Shown here one piece after another: positions 1 through 7,261 of a stretch of DNA of 34,770 nt (its first letter is position 1; every line of letters starts with the position of its first letter). The DNA comes from a virus: positions 1 to 34,770 of IMG/VR virus record IMGVR_UViG_3300032116_000713; one strand, given 5' to 3'. Below the pieces are notes generated by a model. That model made no database searches. It was given only the letters and a program-made list of their open reading frames with translations, and was not told where the DNA came from. A program made the position numbers and the translations under genes.

Positions 1-161
1 GCGGCTGCTTTGTGTGCAGCATCCGATCCTTTAACTCCATCAACTCTTTTAGCCCACGGTACCATGTTTTGAATCCGAATCCAAAATTCTTCTTTTTTAG
101 GTTCGTCATAGGTTAAAAATATACAGTCTAAATCGGCTATATCAATAATTTGTGTATTCAT
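1..161 (-). CDS. Partial conserved marine-phage protein (glycosyltransferase-like?), 5' end only
   Basis: An open frame of 53 codons starts at the ATG at 161-159 and runs off the left edge of the window. It begins MNTQIIDIADLDCIFLTYDE and continues with a PWAKRVDGVKGSDAAHKAA segment. From memory, the combination of a 'YDEP' motif followed by 'PWAKRV.GVKG.D.AHK' is characteristic of a protein family widespread in marine T4-like phages, whose later part carries a DGD-type acidic motif like that of GT-A glycosyltransferases. That later part lies outside the window, so the enzymatic reading is inference. The start overlaps the end of the preceding gene by 20 nt, so it is likely co-transcribed and translationally coupled with the glycosyltransferase-like genes upstream of it. 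Confidence 0.7.
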   Translation of the reverse strand, partial: MNTQIIDIADLDCIFLTYDEPKKEEFWIRIQNMVPWAKRVDGVKGSDAAHKAA

Positions 162-513
162 AAAATTCAATCATGTCATATGTTTCGTTGTTTTCTAATA
201 ACAATGAAGCGTGACCTTTTACTGTTGCCAAGCCCTTTGTTGATTTTTTTAATCTTGCTTTTGTTGGCTGTTTCACATCAATAACAACAAGTTTTTTATC
301 TTTAACACGTAGTAGATTAGTGTTGTTTTTAAAAAATATGTTTGGATCCTCTAAGACAATATAATTTTCCCCAACTGGATGATTTGTCTCGTGATATCCA
401 ATTATTGTACCGTCAGTGTTATAGTATAGTCTATTTTCTATTATAATACACGGACGTTGATTATCGTATTCGGCAACCAGTTGAAAAACCTCATCCCAAA
501 AATTATTTTTCAT
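142..513 (-). CDS. Hypothetical protein, 123 aa
   Basis: I do not recognise this protein. It is acidic to neutral, with no evident membrane segment or signal peptide. It has a central 'YIVLEDPN' strand-like segment, a lysine-rich stretch (KDKKLVVIDVKQPTKARLKK), and an aromatic C-terminus ending FYEYTNY. The ATG at 513-511 is preferred. An in-frame TTG at 522-520 would add three residues, but neither site has a clear Shine-Dalgarno sequence. The start overlaps the end of the upstream glycosyltransferase-like gene by 11 nt, and the gene's end overlaps the next gene by 20 nt, so it belongs to the same tightly packed operon. Its position between glycan-related candidates suggests an accessory role, but nothing in the sequence proves this. 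Confidence 0.7.
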   Translation of the reverse strand: MKNNFWDEVFQLVAEYDNQRPCIIIENRLYYNTDGTIIGYHETNHPVGENYIVLEDPNIFFKNNTNLLRVKDKKLVVIDVKQPTKARLKKSTKGLATVKGHASLLLENNETYDMIEFYEYTNY

Positions 514-1327
514 AATAGTCAATCATTTCTTTAGTAATAAAATCTTTATCAAAATAATGAAAGGGATGATATTGATTTATATTATTAACTCTGATCATTC
601 CGTTATCAAATTCAGTTACGAACGCTTCGCTTGATGTTAAATCTTTATCAAACCCGTTTATTGCAGGTTTCATATGAACGAAATTAATAAAATCTGCGCT
701 AGGAATTGTACAATGTTCTCTTCCGATTATCTGCGCTGCAATTGCGAATACTAAGTCTGTGCTAGGAATATCTTCTCTACAATTTTTTATTTTTGTTTTT
801 ACAATATCCCAATCTGCAAATATTTTTTTTACTGTGTCAAAAAAGTTTTTTGCAGTTTTAGTAAATCTAAAATACATAAGTCCATTATATATGTCCGGTA
901 AGTAATTATCATCGAATGTTTTTCTATAAGTTCTTACGGAAGATTTTTCTTGTTTATAATTTCTACATCCTGTACTTAAAACTATATCTTTCAATCTAAA
1001 AATATTAATCCAATGATCAATACTTCTAGTCAAAAGCAAATCACTTTCTAATTTAATGGTTTCTTTAAAAGGAGTAAGTTCGAACAAAAATGCTTCTGTA
1101 CCAAAAGGTCCATAATTGTGATTAGGTGCTTCAATTATATAATCAAATACTTTCAAATGTTTGTCTGTCACAGATGTTTTTGTAACAGCATCTACAACCA
1201 AAGCAAATTTATTATTTTCTTGTGTCTTTTTTACACATAAAGCCTGTGTGTAGGCAAGTTCTAAATAATTAGTGCGTTCGTTGTTGCAAGCAACCGTCAA
1301 ATAACCTATTTGTTCTTTATGATTCAT
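503..1327 (-). CDS. Glycosyltransferase-like protein (GT-A type), copy 2
   Basis: This 274-aa protein looks like a small nucleotide-sugar transferase of the GT-A fold. The N-terminal strand-helix (GYLTVAC ... LAYTQAL) is followed by a second strand (FALVVD). An acidic motif ESD lies at residues 94-96 in the context ETIKLESDLLL, at the position where GT-A enzymes have the metal-binding DxD. Further on come 'YNGLMYFRFTKTAKNFFD' and 'TDLVFAIA', then His-containing 'HPFHYFDKDF'. The same order of motifs occurs in the neighbouring 262-aa protein, so the two are tandem paralogues. The ESD in place of a full DxD leaves catalysis uncertain. The ATG overlaps the upstream gene by 11 nt. Substrate and acceptor are unknown; plausible roles are glycosylation of virion fibres or alteration of host-surface glycans. 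Confidence 0.7.
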   Translation of the reverse strand: MNHKEQIGYLTVACNNERTNYLELAYTQALCVKKTQENNKFALVVDAVTKTSVTDKHLKVFDYIIEAPNHNYGPFGTEAFLFELTPFKETIKLESDLLLTRSIDHWINIFRLKDIVLSTGCRNYKQEKSSVRTYRKTFDDNYLPDIYNGLMYFRFTKTAKNFFDTVKKIFADWDIVKTKIKNCREDIPSTDLVFAIAAQIIGREHCTIPSADFINFVHMKPAINGFDKDLTSSEAFVTEFDNGMIRVNNINQYHPFHYFDKDFITKEMIDYYEK

Positions 1328-2105
1328 CTAGTAAATTTTTTATCAAAGTTTCAAAATTATTACTCTGTAAATAGGCTTTGCTCATAATATGTAAATTGGT
1401 CTTCGGTACTACATAAGAACAAGTTAAATCTTTAATAATAAAATTATCTTTGTCTAATTTAATATTATTAATAGCTTGATTTACTGCTAACATATTTTCA
1501 GGAATTGACTTTTTTTCGATGCTATAGCCATTTAATATTACATCTGCCATAGCAAATACAAAGTCATTTCTAAATATTCTTTCTTGGACATTAAACAAAC
1601 TGTAATAATAATCGTAGTTTCTTTGAATTCGACCGATTAAATCAAAAAACAATTTAGATTTTTCTGTTTTTCTAAAAGCAAACACCGTTGCCCAGATATA
1701 AGGCAAACTGGTTACTCCCATAAGAGTTGGCCAAGTTGTGGTTAGTGCATAACTATTTCTTTGTAATAGATAATCCCACTCTATATCAAATATTTTATTT
1801 AGGCTGTTATCGATCACTAGATAATCTACATCAATGACTAAAGTTTCGTCATAAGGAGAAAGATAATAGGCATTGTGTCGGCCAACATTTCTCCATTTTA
1901 CAAAAGTATTTGAGTCAATGTCATATCTTGTGTTATTAATATCATTTTTAAATTCCTTATCAGTTATTAAAGTATAAGGTAAGTTTAATTTTTTGCTAGC
2001 TAGTTCTAACGTCAATTGTGCAATTGATACATAATCTATGGTGTCTATATTGTAGGCAAAAGCCAAGATACCTCTAGATTTTTCTGATTTTTTTAAGTTC
2101 TGCAT
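1317..2105 (-). CDS. Glycosyltransferase-like protein (GT-A type), copy 1
   Basis: This 262-aa protein has a clear DVD motif at residues 92-94 (ETLVIDVDYLVID). That fits the metal/nucleotide-sugar binding DxD of GT-A glycosyltransferases. Other motifs in order are 'GILAFAYN' near the N-terminus, 'LPYTLITDKEF' (about 42-52), 'WATVFAFRKTEKSKLFFD', 'NDFVFAMADVI' and a late 'LHIMSK' containing His. These match, in the same order, segments of the adjacent 274-aa protein, indicating a tandem duplication followed by divergence. The chosen ATG overlaps the end of the upstream 104-aa gene by 32 nt; there is no strong Shine-Dalgarno and no other methionine nearby, so coupling is likely. No transmembrane segment is apparent, so it should act in the cytoplasm. 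The sugar and target cannot be told from sequence. Confidence 0.75.
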   Translation of the reverse strand: MQNLKKSEKSRGILAFAYNIDTIDYVSIAQLTLELASKKLNLPYTLITDKEFKNDINNTRYDIDSNTFVKWRNVGRHNAYYLSPYDETLVIDVDYLVIDNSLNKIFDIEWDYLLQRNSYALTTTWPTLMGVTSLPYIWATVFAFRKTEKSKLFFDLIGRIQRNYDYYYSLFNVQERIFRNDFVFAMADVILNGYSIEKKSIPENMLAVNQAINNIKLDKDNFIIKDLTCSYVVPKTNLHIMSKAYLQSNNFETLIKNLLDES

Positions 2106-2388
2106 GAGCTTGATGCCAACGATTCATTACTTTTTGATAGTGTTGTTGGGCTGCAATCAAAAATGTCTTACGATCTACTGCTATAGGATTTTCATAAATG
2201 TCTTCAAGATATAATTCATCTATAGGCCAAGTTTGTATAAAAGCCAATAGTTCTGGTGTAATTTTGAACATTCCACCATTGTGAGTCAAATGCAAATCTG
2301 TTTGAATCTTTTCTTTTAATATTTTTTTATTGAGTTGAAAATCTGTAGCCAATTTGATTTCATTGACTATACCAGTTAAATTGTCCAT
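2074..2388 (-). CDS. Small conserved phage protein, 104 aa
   Basis: This is the first gene of the left-hand operon. The protein is helical, with a 'THNGGMFKITPELLAFI' segment at about 35-51, a 'LYLEDIYENPIAVDR' segment, and a C-terminal helix rich in aromatic and basic residues (HYQKVMNRWHQAHAELKK). From memory, proteins with this HNGGMFK.TPELL...NPI.VDR layout are common in T4-like marine phages close to structural or glycosyltransferase genes, but I know of no assigned function. The gene is preceded by a 58-nt gap that holds a promoter-like sequence and an inverted repeat (described separately). There is no clear ribosome binding site ahead of the ATG. Its 3' end overlaps the next gene by 32 nt. 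Confidence 0.75.
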   Translation of the reverse strand: MDNLTGIVNEIKLATDFQLNKKILKEKIQTDLHLTHNGGMFKITPELLAFIQTWPIDELYLEDIYENPIAVDRKTFLIAAQQHYQKVMNRWHQAHAELKKIRKI

Positions 2389-2403
2389 AATTTAGATTGT
2401 GAG

Positions 2404-2443
2404 AGATTAGTGATATTTTATACTAATCTTATATAAATGTAAA
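2404..2443 (-). promoter_or_regulatory. Candidate sigma-70-like promoter with inverted repeat around the -10
   Basis: In the gap before the 104-aa gene, the minus strand carries TTTACA (2443-2438), a 17-nt spacer, and TAAAAT (2420-2415). These are 5/6 matches to the -35 and -10 consensus. An exact 8-bp inverted repeat, AGATTAGT (2404-2411) and ACTAATCT (2422-2429), flanks the -10 and would cover the expected start of transcription. The geometry suits a promoter with an operator. There is no T-run after the repeat, so a terminator for the upstream fibre gene is less likely but not excluded. Confidence 0.35.
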
Positions 2444-2446
2444 GTA

Positions 2447-3412
2447 CTATGAACCTTGACGAGATACAGTCACTGCACCCCAGGTGTTAGCTAAATTGAC
2501 AGTTTCCGGGAATGAAACGTCTACCGTTACAGTTGGTGTAATGTTAATACTATCATCAAAACTTAAACTACCTGCGTTAGCCCCAGAAGTTGAAGTTACA
2601 TTAAACCAAAAACTTAAAATTGCTCCGTTGTCGTTGTGCTGACCCTGTGTTCCATTTGTTCTATAAGTAATGGTAGCAGTATCAGATGTGTAATTGGTTG
2701 TAGTAGAAGTCACTGAAACTAATGTAACATTAGCTATTGTGGCGTCATAATATCCTCTTGCTGTGTTGTTGGTATTTAATGTACCACCTGACCCAGTTCT
2801 TCCACCGTTGGTATTTGCACCAAAAATAGCTATCCCTCCGGCATTTGTAAATAAAGCCACTACCGCTGCTGATCTTGAATTAGCCCCAGCATTATTAACT
2901 GCACTTACGTTGAATTTTAATCTACCGCCAGAGTTAAAGAAAAATCTAGCTCGGTCAGGACTTTCAAAAGCCACGTTGGCACCAAAACTTCGTGAGACTG
3001 TGGTTGAAGTATCTCCAACTATCCATGCCGAATATGCAGTCAATGAATTTTGATTAGCAATTACAGCAGAATTGGTAGCAAACAACAATCTATCTTGATT
3101 AAGTCGTTGTATAGCTGTAGTTAAAAAACCAGAATGTCCAATCAATTGTCCTGCTGTGTTTGCAGTTAAACCAGAGCTGGTATTTCTAATATGGAGATTG
3201 GCACTATTTAAAGTATTGATCAATGAAGCCCAATTTGTAGCTGTCACAGTTCCTGATACAGCAACATTAGCAAGCGCAGTCTGTCCATAGCCTCTGCTAC
3301 CATTACCCCATGCCCATACTGCATCTAATGTATTAGAATTAGATGTTGCATTACCCCCCAATAGATTATTGTAATCTTGAGCTTCAATTAGCCCGCCTTG
3401 CACGTATGTCAT
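2447..3412 (-). CDS. Tail-fibre/structural protein of the 'YVQGGLIEA.DYN' type, 321 aa
   Basis: The N-terminus (MTYVQGGLIEAQDYNNLLGG, then 'AVWAWGNGSRGYGQT') matches a family that I recall as recurrent among virion fibre or adhesin proteins of marine myophages. The rest is rich in N, T, S, G and A and poor in charge, as expected for a beta-structured fibre. A 'RARFFFNSGGRLKFNVSAV' segment near residues 155-175 is another hallmark of this family. The protein ends VTVSRQGS. The gene starts 9 nt after the previous stop, with AAGGA just upstream of the ATG (TAAGGATTTACAATG), so it is co-translated with the 551-aa fibre gene. It is the last gene of the structural run; a new promoter-like site follows. 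A distal fibre or small adhesin role is inferred. Confidence 0.7.
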   Translation of the reverse strand: MTYVQGGLIEAQDYNNLLGGNATSNSNTLDAVWAWGNGSRGYGQTALANVAVSGTVTATNWASLINTLNSANLHIRNTSSGLTANTAGQLIGHSGFLTTAIQRLNQDRLLFATNSAVIANQNSLTAYSAWIVGDTSTTVSRSFGANVAFESPDRARFFFNSGGRLKFNVSAVNNAGANSRSAAVVALFTNAGGIAIFGANTNGGRTGSGGTLNTNNTARGYYDATIANVTLVSVTSTTTNYTSDTATITYRTNGTQGQHNDNGAILSFWFNVTSTSGANAGSLSFDDSINITPTVTVDVSFPETVNLANTWGAVTVSRQGS

Positions 3413-3421
3413 TGTAAATCC

Positions 3422-5077
3422 TTAACTGTTTAACTTAACGATAGCTTCGACTATGCCTTCACTAGAATCTAATTTGTCTTCTAAACTGCGGCCAATCACG
3501 TTCCACGGAGAAAGTTCATGTTTAGCACCTGCTCTAGCTAAACCATTTCCTGCACTTACTAATCTATCCCCTTTTCTTACACGACCTATAACTTTCACTG
3601 GAACTCTGCCATTGACAGCTACCGGAGGATGTGTAGAATTTGGTCCTGCTGCCCCATTCATCAAATAGGCTGCACGAGTACTAATAACTCCAAACACATC
3701 TTCACTTAATTCTTTATGTTCAGCTGTGATTTCTTTAATACCACCAATAGCTACAACTGTCCCTGGATCGTAAGGCATATCGGCCTCGAATCTCTCCGCT
3801 AAGTCAGCGTATTGAGCTTGCACTGATTTTCCGTGAATTGTGTTAAACCACATACCCAGGCTACCCAAATTAGATGTTGTATTAGCTACTGGCATAATGT
3901 CGGATGACACAAATACAGTTCCAGTAATGTTTGATTGGTGAGTGAATGTGTTAGCCGCATAAACATTACCAATTAACATACTCTGAGTAAAAACGTTACT
4001 CCATCTGTTAGTGGTATTTCCTAAAGTAAATGTAACGTTTGCAGCTGGATTCAAGCTTGCATTAAAAGTACTAATGAATGTACCACCGCCTAACAATCTA
4101 TCAACATAAAACTTTGTAGCAAGGCTCAAATCAGGCGATGTAGAAACTGGATTAGAATATGCCTCAGGCAATCCGGTATCGTAATTTAGTTTAAGTACGT
4201 TTTGATCAACACCAGATTTTTTAACTCCCAAAACAAGGTCTTTATTGTTTGAAGTGTTCCTTAATTTTACCACACCTGTATCAACCGATGCAACAAATTC
4301 TCCTGACTCGCCTACTGTAATTCCATTATCATCATCTACTACCAAAAAACCATTGATTGTACCCGACTGATCGTTTCTTAAAAATGCTGTTCCGGGCACA
4401 CTTGCACCACTTACACTCAGTGCCAATGCTAAAGCTGTATTTCCATAAAACTGTTGATTGAGATCTGTATTTAAGTTTAAACCACGCGACACAGTAGCGA
4501 AACCAGATACATTAGTCTGAAACTGAGCATCTTTACTCCAAATACCAACTAAAGTTCCATCAATAAAAAACTTTAATACAACATAGGTTGGCCCTGCTCC
4601 GCCGCCTGGCAATTGAGATTGCAATGTGTCAGGAATAGCACCAGTGTTACCCAATGCAGTAGCAGATACTGGACCAATAACTACCCATGCAGTACCATTC
4701 CAAACTTTTAATTGTTGATTGATTGTATCAAACCATTGTTCTCCTGCTACTGGTGTTGTAGTAAAACTGCCAGCATATGTCATTGTTGCAATAGTCTTCC
4801 AAATTGCATTTGCTGTACCTTTTGTTGTTGCTGTATTAATATTCAAATATTTTGTTGAAGAATTCCACCAAAGTTGTCCTGGTAAAGGTGCGCTTGGTGC
4901 AGCAGTATTGCTAAAATTTTCCATCAATCGTACCATATTTTGGTTCAAAAATATACCGTATCCGGGATAATTTTTTCCTACCAAAGTCAAGCTTGTAGAT
5001 GTGATGTCAATAGTGCCGTCAACTAATCCGCCGGTAATTAAAGCAGATCCGTTTGTTAAGGTTATATTATAAGCCAT
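3422..5077 (-). CDS. Tail-fibre protein with C-terminal autoprocessing-type domain, 551 aa
   Basis: The N-terminus contains 'DITSTSLTLVGKNYPGYG' followed by 'NQNMVRLMENFSN..AP..PLPGQLWW'. It is clearly related to the N-terminus of the 371-aa protein, so the two probably share a baseplate-attachment domain. The middle is a low-charge beta-rich shaft with a fibre motif 'TLGNTTNRWSNVF' at about 350, also found in the 874-aa protein. The last ~120 residues begin 'YADLAERFEADMPYDPGTVV'. They continue with 'VFGVISTRAAYLMN', 'RVPVKVIGRVRKGDRLV' and 'GRSLEDK...GIVEAIV'. This resembles C-terminal domains of phage appendage proteins of the peptidase G2 type; no cleavage residue is assigned. The gene has its own late-type promoter motif upstream and a GGAG about 15 nt before the ATG. 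Confidence 0.75.
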   Translation of the reverse strand: MAYNITLTNGSALITGGLVDGTIDITSTSLTLVGKNYPGYGIFLNQNMVRLMENFSNTAAPSAPLPGQLWWNSSTKYLNINTATTKGTANAIWKTIATMTYAGSFTTTPVAGEQWFDTINQQLKVWNGTAWVVIGPVSATALGNTGAIPDTLQSQLPGGGAGPTYVVLKFFIDGTLVGIWSKDAQFQTNVSGFATVSRGLNLNTDLNQQFYGNTALALALSVSGASVPGTAFLRNDQSGTINGFLVVDDDNGITVGESGEFVASVDTGVVKLRNTSNNKDLVLGVKKSGVDQNVLKLNYDTGLPEAYSNPVSTSPDLSLATKFYVDRLLGGGTFISTFNASLNPAANVTFTLGNTTNRWSNVFTQSMLIGNVYAANTFTHQSNITGTVFVSSDIMPVANTTSNLGSLGMWFNTIHGKSVQAQYADLAERFEADMPYDPGTVVAIGGIKEITAEHKELSEDVFGVISTRAAYLMNGAAGPNSTHPPVAVNGRVPVKVIGRVRKGDRLVSAGNGLARAGAKHELSPWNVIGRSLEDKLDSSEGIVEAIVKLNS

Positions 5078-5102
5078 TTTTAAAAAATCTCCAACTGTTT
5101 AT

Positions 5103-5110
5103 TATTTATG
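5103..5110 (-). promoter_or_regulatory. T4-type late promoter motif CATAAATA
   Basis: CATAAATA on the minus strand matches the T4 late promoter octamer TATAAATA at 7 of 8 positions. It lies in the 56-nt gap before the 551-aa fibre gene, 25 nt upstream of its ATG, leaving room for a short leader. Its placement between genes, together with the same motif before gp6 and before the 348-aa gene, supports a functional site read by a gp55-type late sigma factor. Confidence 0.5.
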
Positions 5111-5129
5111 AATTAAAATTTACTGCCAA

Positions 5130-5146
5130 AAGCTTAGGTAAAGCTT
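5130..5146 (-). terminator. Weak hairpin at the end of the 334-aa fibre gene
   Basis: Two AAGCTT copies (5130-5135 and 5141-5146) separated by 5 nt can form a 6-bp stem. The hairpin overlaps the TAA stop of the 334-aa gene, and the minus strand continues TTGG. It sits just before the late promoter motif of the next gene, where a terminator would make sense. The stem is short and the T-run minimal, so this is tentative. Confidence 0.2.
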
Positions 5147-6138
5147 CTAGTTGATGTACTATAAAGTTGTGTGTTTGCAACAAAATCTAAATTTAGTTGG
5201 CCCGACCCTTGTACTTCTCTCCATTTATCATCAACTTTTACAAAAATTTTTTCTATATCTTTCCATGAACCACTTATTTTGATAAAGGCATCACTGACTT
5301 GGCGCCACTCGCCGCCAGTTTTAACACCAAACAGGCCTGTTGGTTCAATTTGTATGAAAACCCTACCATTTTGTCCATTGCCGCCACCACTGCTGCCGGC
5401 GGCAGCAAATCCAATTTTGTAGTAGGGTGTATTTACTCCGGTATTAGCTGAAAATATAGGAAAGTTGCCTCCGCTCTGACCTGCATTAGCAGTTTTATCT
5501 AAACCAACTACAGCGCCGCCTTGACCGCCCGGGTAGCCACCTCCACCACCACCACCTCCACCACCATTTCCGGTTTTGTTTTGTCCATTTTCGCCTCGAT
5601 AGTCTGTAGCTGCTAGTCCATTGGCGTTATTCTGTATAGATGCATTAGAAATTTGTCCTTGACTTTGACCACCATCACCTGCACCACCGCCACCGCCACC
5701 TCCGGCTGCAACAATAACTGGAGTGTTATTGATAAGGATAGCCGATGCTCCACCGCCTCCGCCACCTGCGCCGCCACTTCCAATAGGTCCCGAATTGCCT
5801 CCTTGGCCGCCGTTAAAACTGAAAGCATTATTACCGTTTATTTCTATTCTACTGTTTCCAGCTTTTCCGCCTGGCGAACTGCCATTGATAGATCCACCGC
5901 CTGCGCCTCCTTGCCCAACTACGACTTCAAGTATGTCGCCACGATTAACTGTAAAAGTTGTTGTATTGTATAAACCTGCAGAACCTATTCCTCCCCAGGG
6001 ACTATTGGAATCGTATCCACCGCCACCGCCACCACCACCCCACAGATGTGCAGTAATATTTGCTCTAAATGGCATTTCGATCACGAATCTACCAGTTGAT
6101 GTAATTGTAAATTCGCGAGAAATTAATTTTGTCGGCAT
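5134..6138 (-). CDS. Glycine-rich tail-fibre/adhesin protein, 334 aa
   Basis: After a short beta-type N-terminus (residues 1-32) the protein has a very glycine-rich domain to about residue 265. It contains runs of G broken by conserved strands such as 'FTVNRGDILEVVVGQGGAGG' and 'VIVAAGGGGGGGAG'. This is the layout of phage glycine-rich receptor-binding tips, which may form polyglycine-helix sandwiches as in T-even gp38-type adhesins (family knowledge; not shown here). Residues 271-309 hold three short tandem repeats with a W every 12-13 residues (GGEWRQV, SGSWKDI, DDKWREV). These are typical of the 'K.GG.WK.V' repeats in fibre proteins. The gene starts 3 nt after the previous stop without a strong Shine-Dalgarno, suggesting translational coupling. 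It is probably a receptor-binding adhesin. Confidence 0.75.
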   Translation of the reverse strand: MPTKLISREFTITSTGRFVIEMPFRANITAHLWGGGGGGGGYDSNSPWGGIGSAGLYNTTTFTVNRGDILEVVVGQGGAGGGSINGSSPGGKAGNSRIEINGNNAFSFNGGQGGNSGPIGSGGAGGGGGGASAILINNTPVIVAAGGGGGGGAGDGGQSQGQISNASIQNNANGLAATDYRGENGQNKTGNGGGGGGGGGGYPGGQGGAVVGLDKTANAGQSGGNFPIFSANTGVNTPYYKIGFAAAGSSGGGNGQNGRVFIQIEPTGLFGVKTGGEWRQVSDAFIKISGSWKDIEKIFVKVDDKWREVQGSGQLNLDFVANTQLYSTSTRSFT

Positions 6139-6141
6139 GCT

Positions 6142-7257
6142 TTAAGGAATATATTTAAACCAAATATCGCCATTATTACCGTCGCTTACACTAGGATCAG
6201 ATGTGCTAACGAATTTTCTACTGCCGTCCCAAAATGTACTTCTGGTCATGACATATTCGGTGGTGGCTATCTGTGTTGTATTTGCACCAAACGATGCGGT
6301 AGGTGCAACCGGTGTTCCGGTCAATACAGGACTTACCAAATCAGCTTTGGTTGCCACGTTGTTTAAAATTGCTATGTTTAAATCTATAGTATTATTATCT
6401 ATCTTGGTATTTAAAGCAGCAATGCTAACATTAGCAGCATTGACTCTAAGATTAGCAGCAGCAACATTTGCTACCATAGCTGTTTCGACTGCTACTGTTT
6501 GATTTACCCTCGATGCCAAATTAGAATTAATAACATCAACATTAGAAATAATTGAAGAATTAATTGTATTGTTTATTGTATCTACTCTAGATATTGTATC
6601 TCTGAGAGATATCTGGGCATTTGCAGCAGTGATATTAGCTCTTAATTGATTTTCTTCGGAAATTCTAGAAGCAAGATTTGAATTGATTGCGTTAATGTTG
6701 GCATTAACATTACTTGTGCTATTTGCTAATACAGAATTCAATTGACTATCAACATAGATTTTAGTTGTTAAACCAAAATTGTTTGTAGCATTTGCACTTA
6801 CTTCAACTTGGCCATTTAGCCCGTTTATGTGTAAAACCCTTGTGCTGGTTCCAACTACATTGGCAAAAACACTTACATTACCAATGTTAGAAAAGTTGGT
6901 AATTTGAACACTGCCATTAGTTTCGTTTATACGAAAACCACCACTGCCAATTTCTAAATTTCCAGATATATCAACATTACCTTGTATTACGCTACCTACT
7001 GGTATCCATGTGTTGTTGATCGAATAAATTTTTAAGTTTGTATTACCTTTATCAAAATATAGCTGTCCAGTTATCGGAAATGCCGGCTCGGTGTTAGCAC
7101 TGAAATTTTCTAGTAATCTTACAAAATTTTCATTGGTTTGATCACCATAATTTTGTGCCAATCTACCAATCAAGGTCAAGCTTGTACTTGTAGTATCTTT
7201 GGTACCGTCTTGTACAGTTATAACAGTACCGTCTGTTTTTGACACAAAATATGGCAT
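6142..7257 (-). CDS. Tail-fibre protein with baseplate-anchor-like N-terminus and coiled coil, 371 aa
   Basis: The first ~90 residues (DTTSTSLTLIGRLAQNYGD, NENFVRLLENFSANTEP, then PITGQLYFDKG) are homologous to the start of the 551-aa fibre. This suggests a shared attachment domain. A shaft with 'GNVDISGNLEIGSGGFRI' follows. Then a long region of about residues 165-290 is rich in heptad-like N/A/I/L repeats (for example INAINSNLASRISEENQLRA), predicted here to be a trimeric coiled coil. The C-terminus contains 'SPVLTGTPVAPTA' and 'TTQIATTEYV', hallmarks of phage side-tail-fibre repeats, and ends with 'GDIWFKYIP'. The gene follows the 232-aa gene by 4 nt, with TAGGATAA overlapping the preceding stop as ribosome binding site. 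Likely a short or long tail fibre subunit. Confidence 0.75.
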   Translation of the reverse strand: MPYFVSKTDGTVITVQDGTKDTTSTSLTLIGRLAQNYGDQTNENFVRLLENFSANTEPAFPITGQLYFDKGNTNLKIYSINNTWIPVGSVIQGNVDISGNLEIGSGGFRINETNGSVQITNFSNIGNVSVFANVVGTSTRVLHINGLNGQVEVSANATNNFGLTTKIYVDSQLNSVLANSTSNVNANINAINSNLASRISEENQLRANITAANAQISLRDTISRVDTINNTINSSIISNVDVINSNLASRVNQTVAVETAMVANVAAANLRVNAANVSIAALNTKIDNNTIDLNIAILNNVATKADLVSPVLTGTPVAPTASFGANTTQIATTEYVMTRSTFWDGSRKFVSTSDPSVSDGNNGDIWFKYIP

Positions 7258-7261
7258 TGTA

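Noticed and set aside
2404-2429. Hairpin as rho-independent terminator of the 321-aa gene
   Set aside because: The stem is AT-rich and there is no T-run on the minus strand; promoter/operator reading fits better, although termination is not excluded.
5723-6145. Plus-strand 140-aa proline-rich open frame
   Set aside because: It is the complement of the glycine-rich domain of the 334-aa gene; GGN codons read as proline on the other strand. No ribosome binding site.
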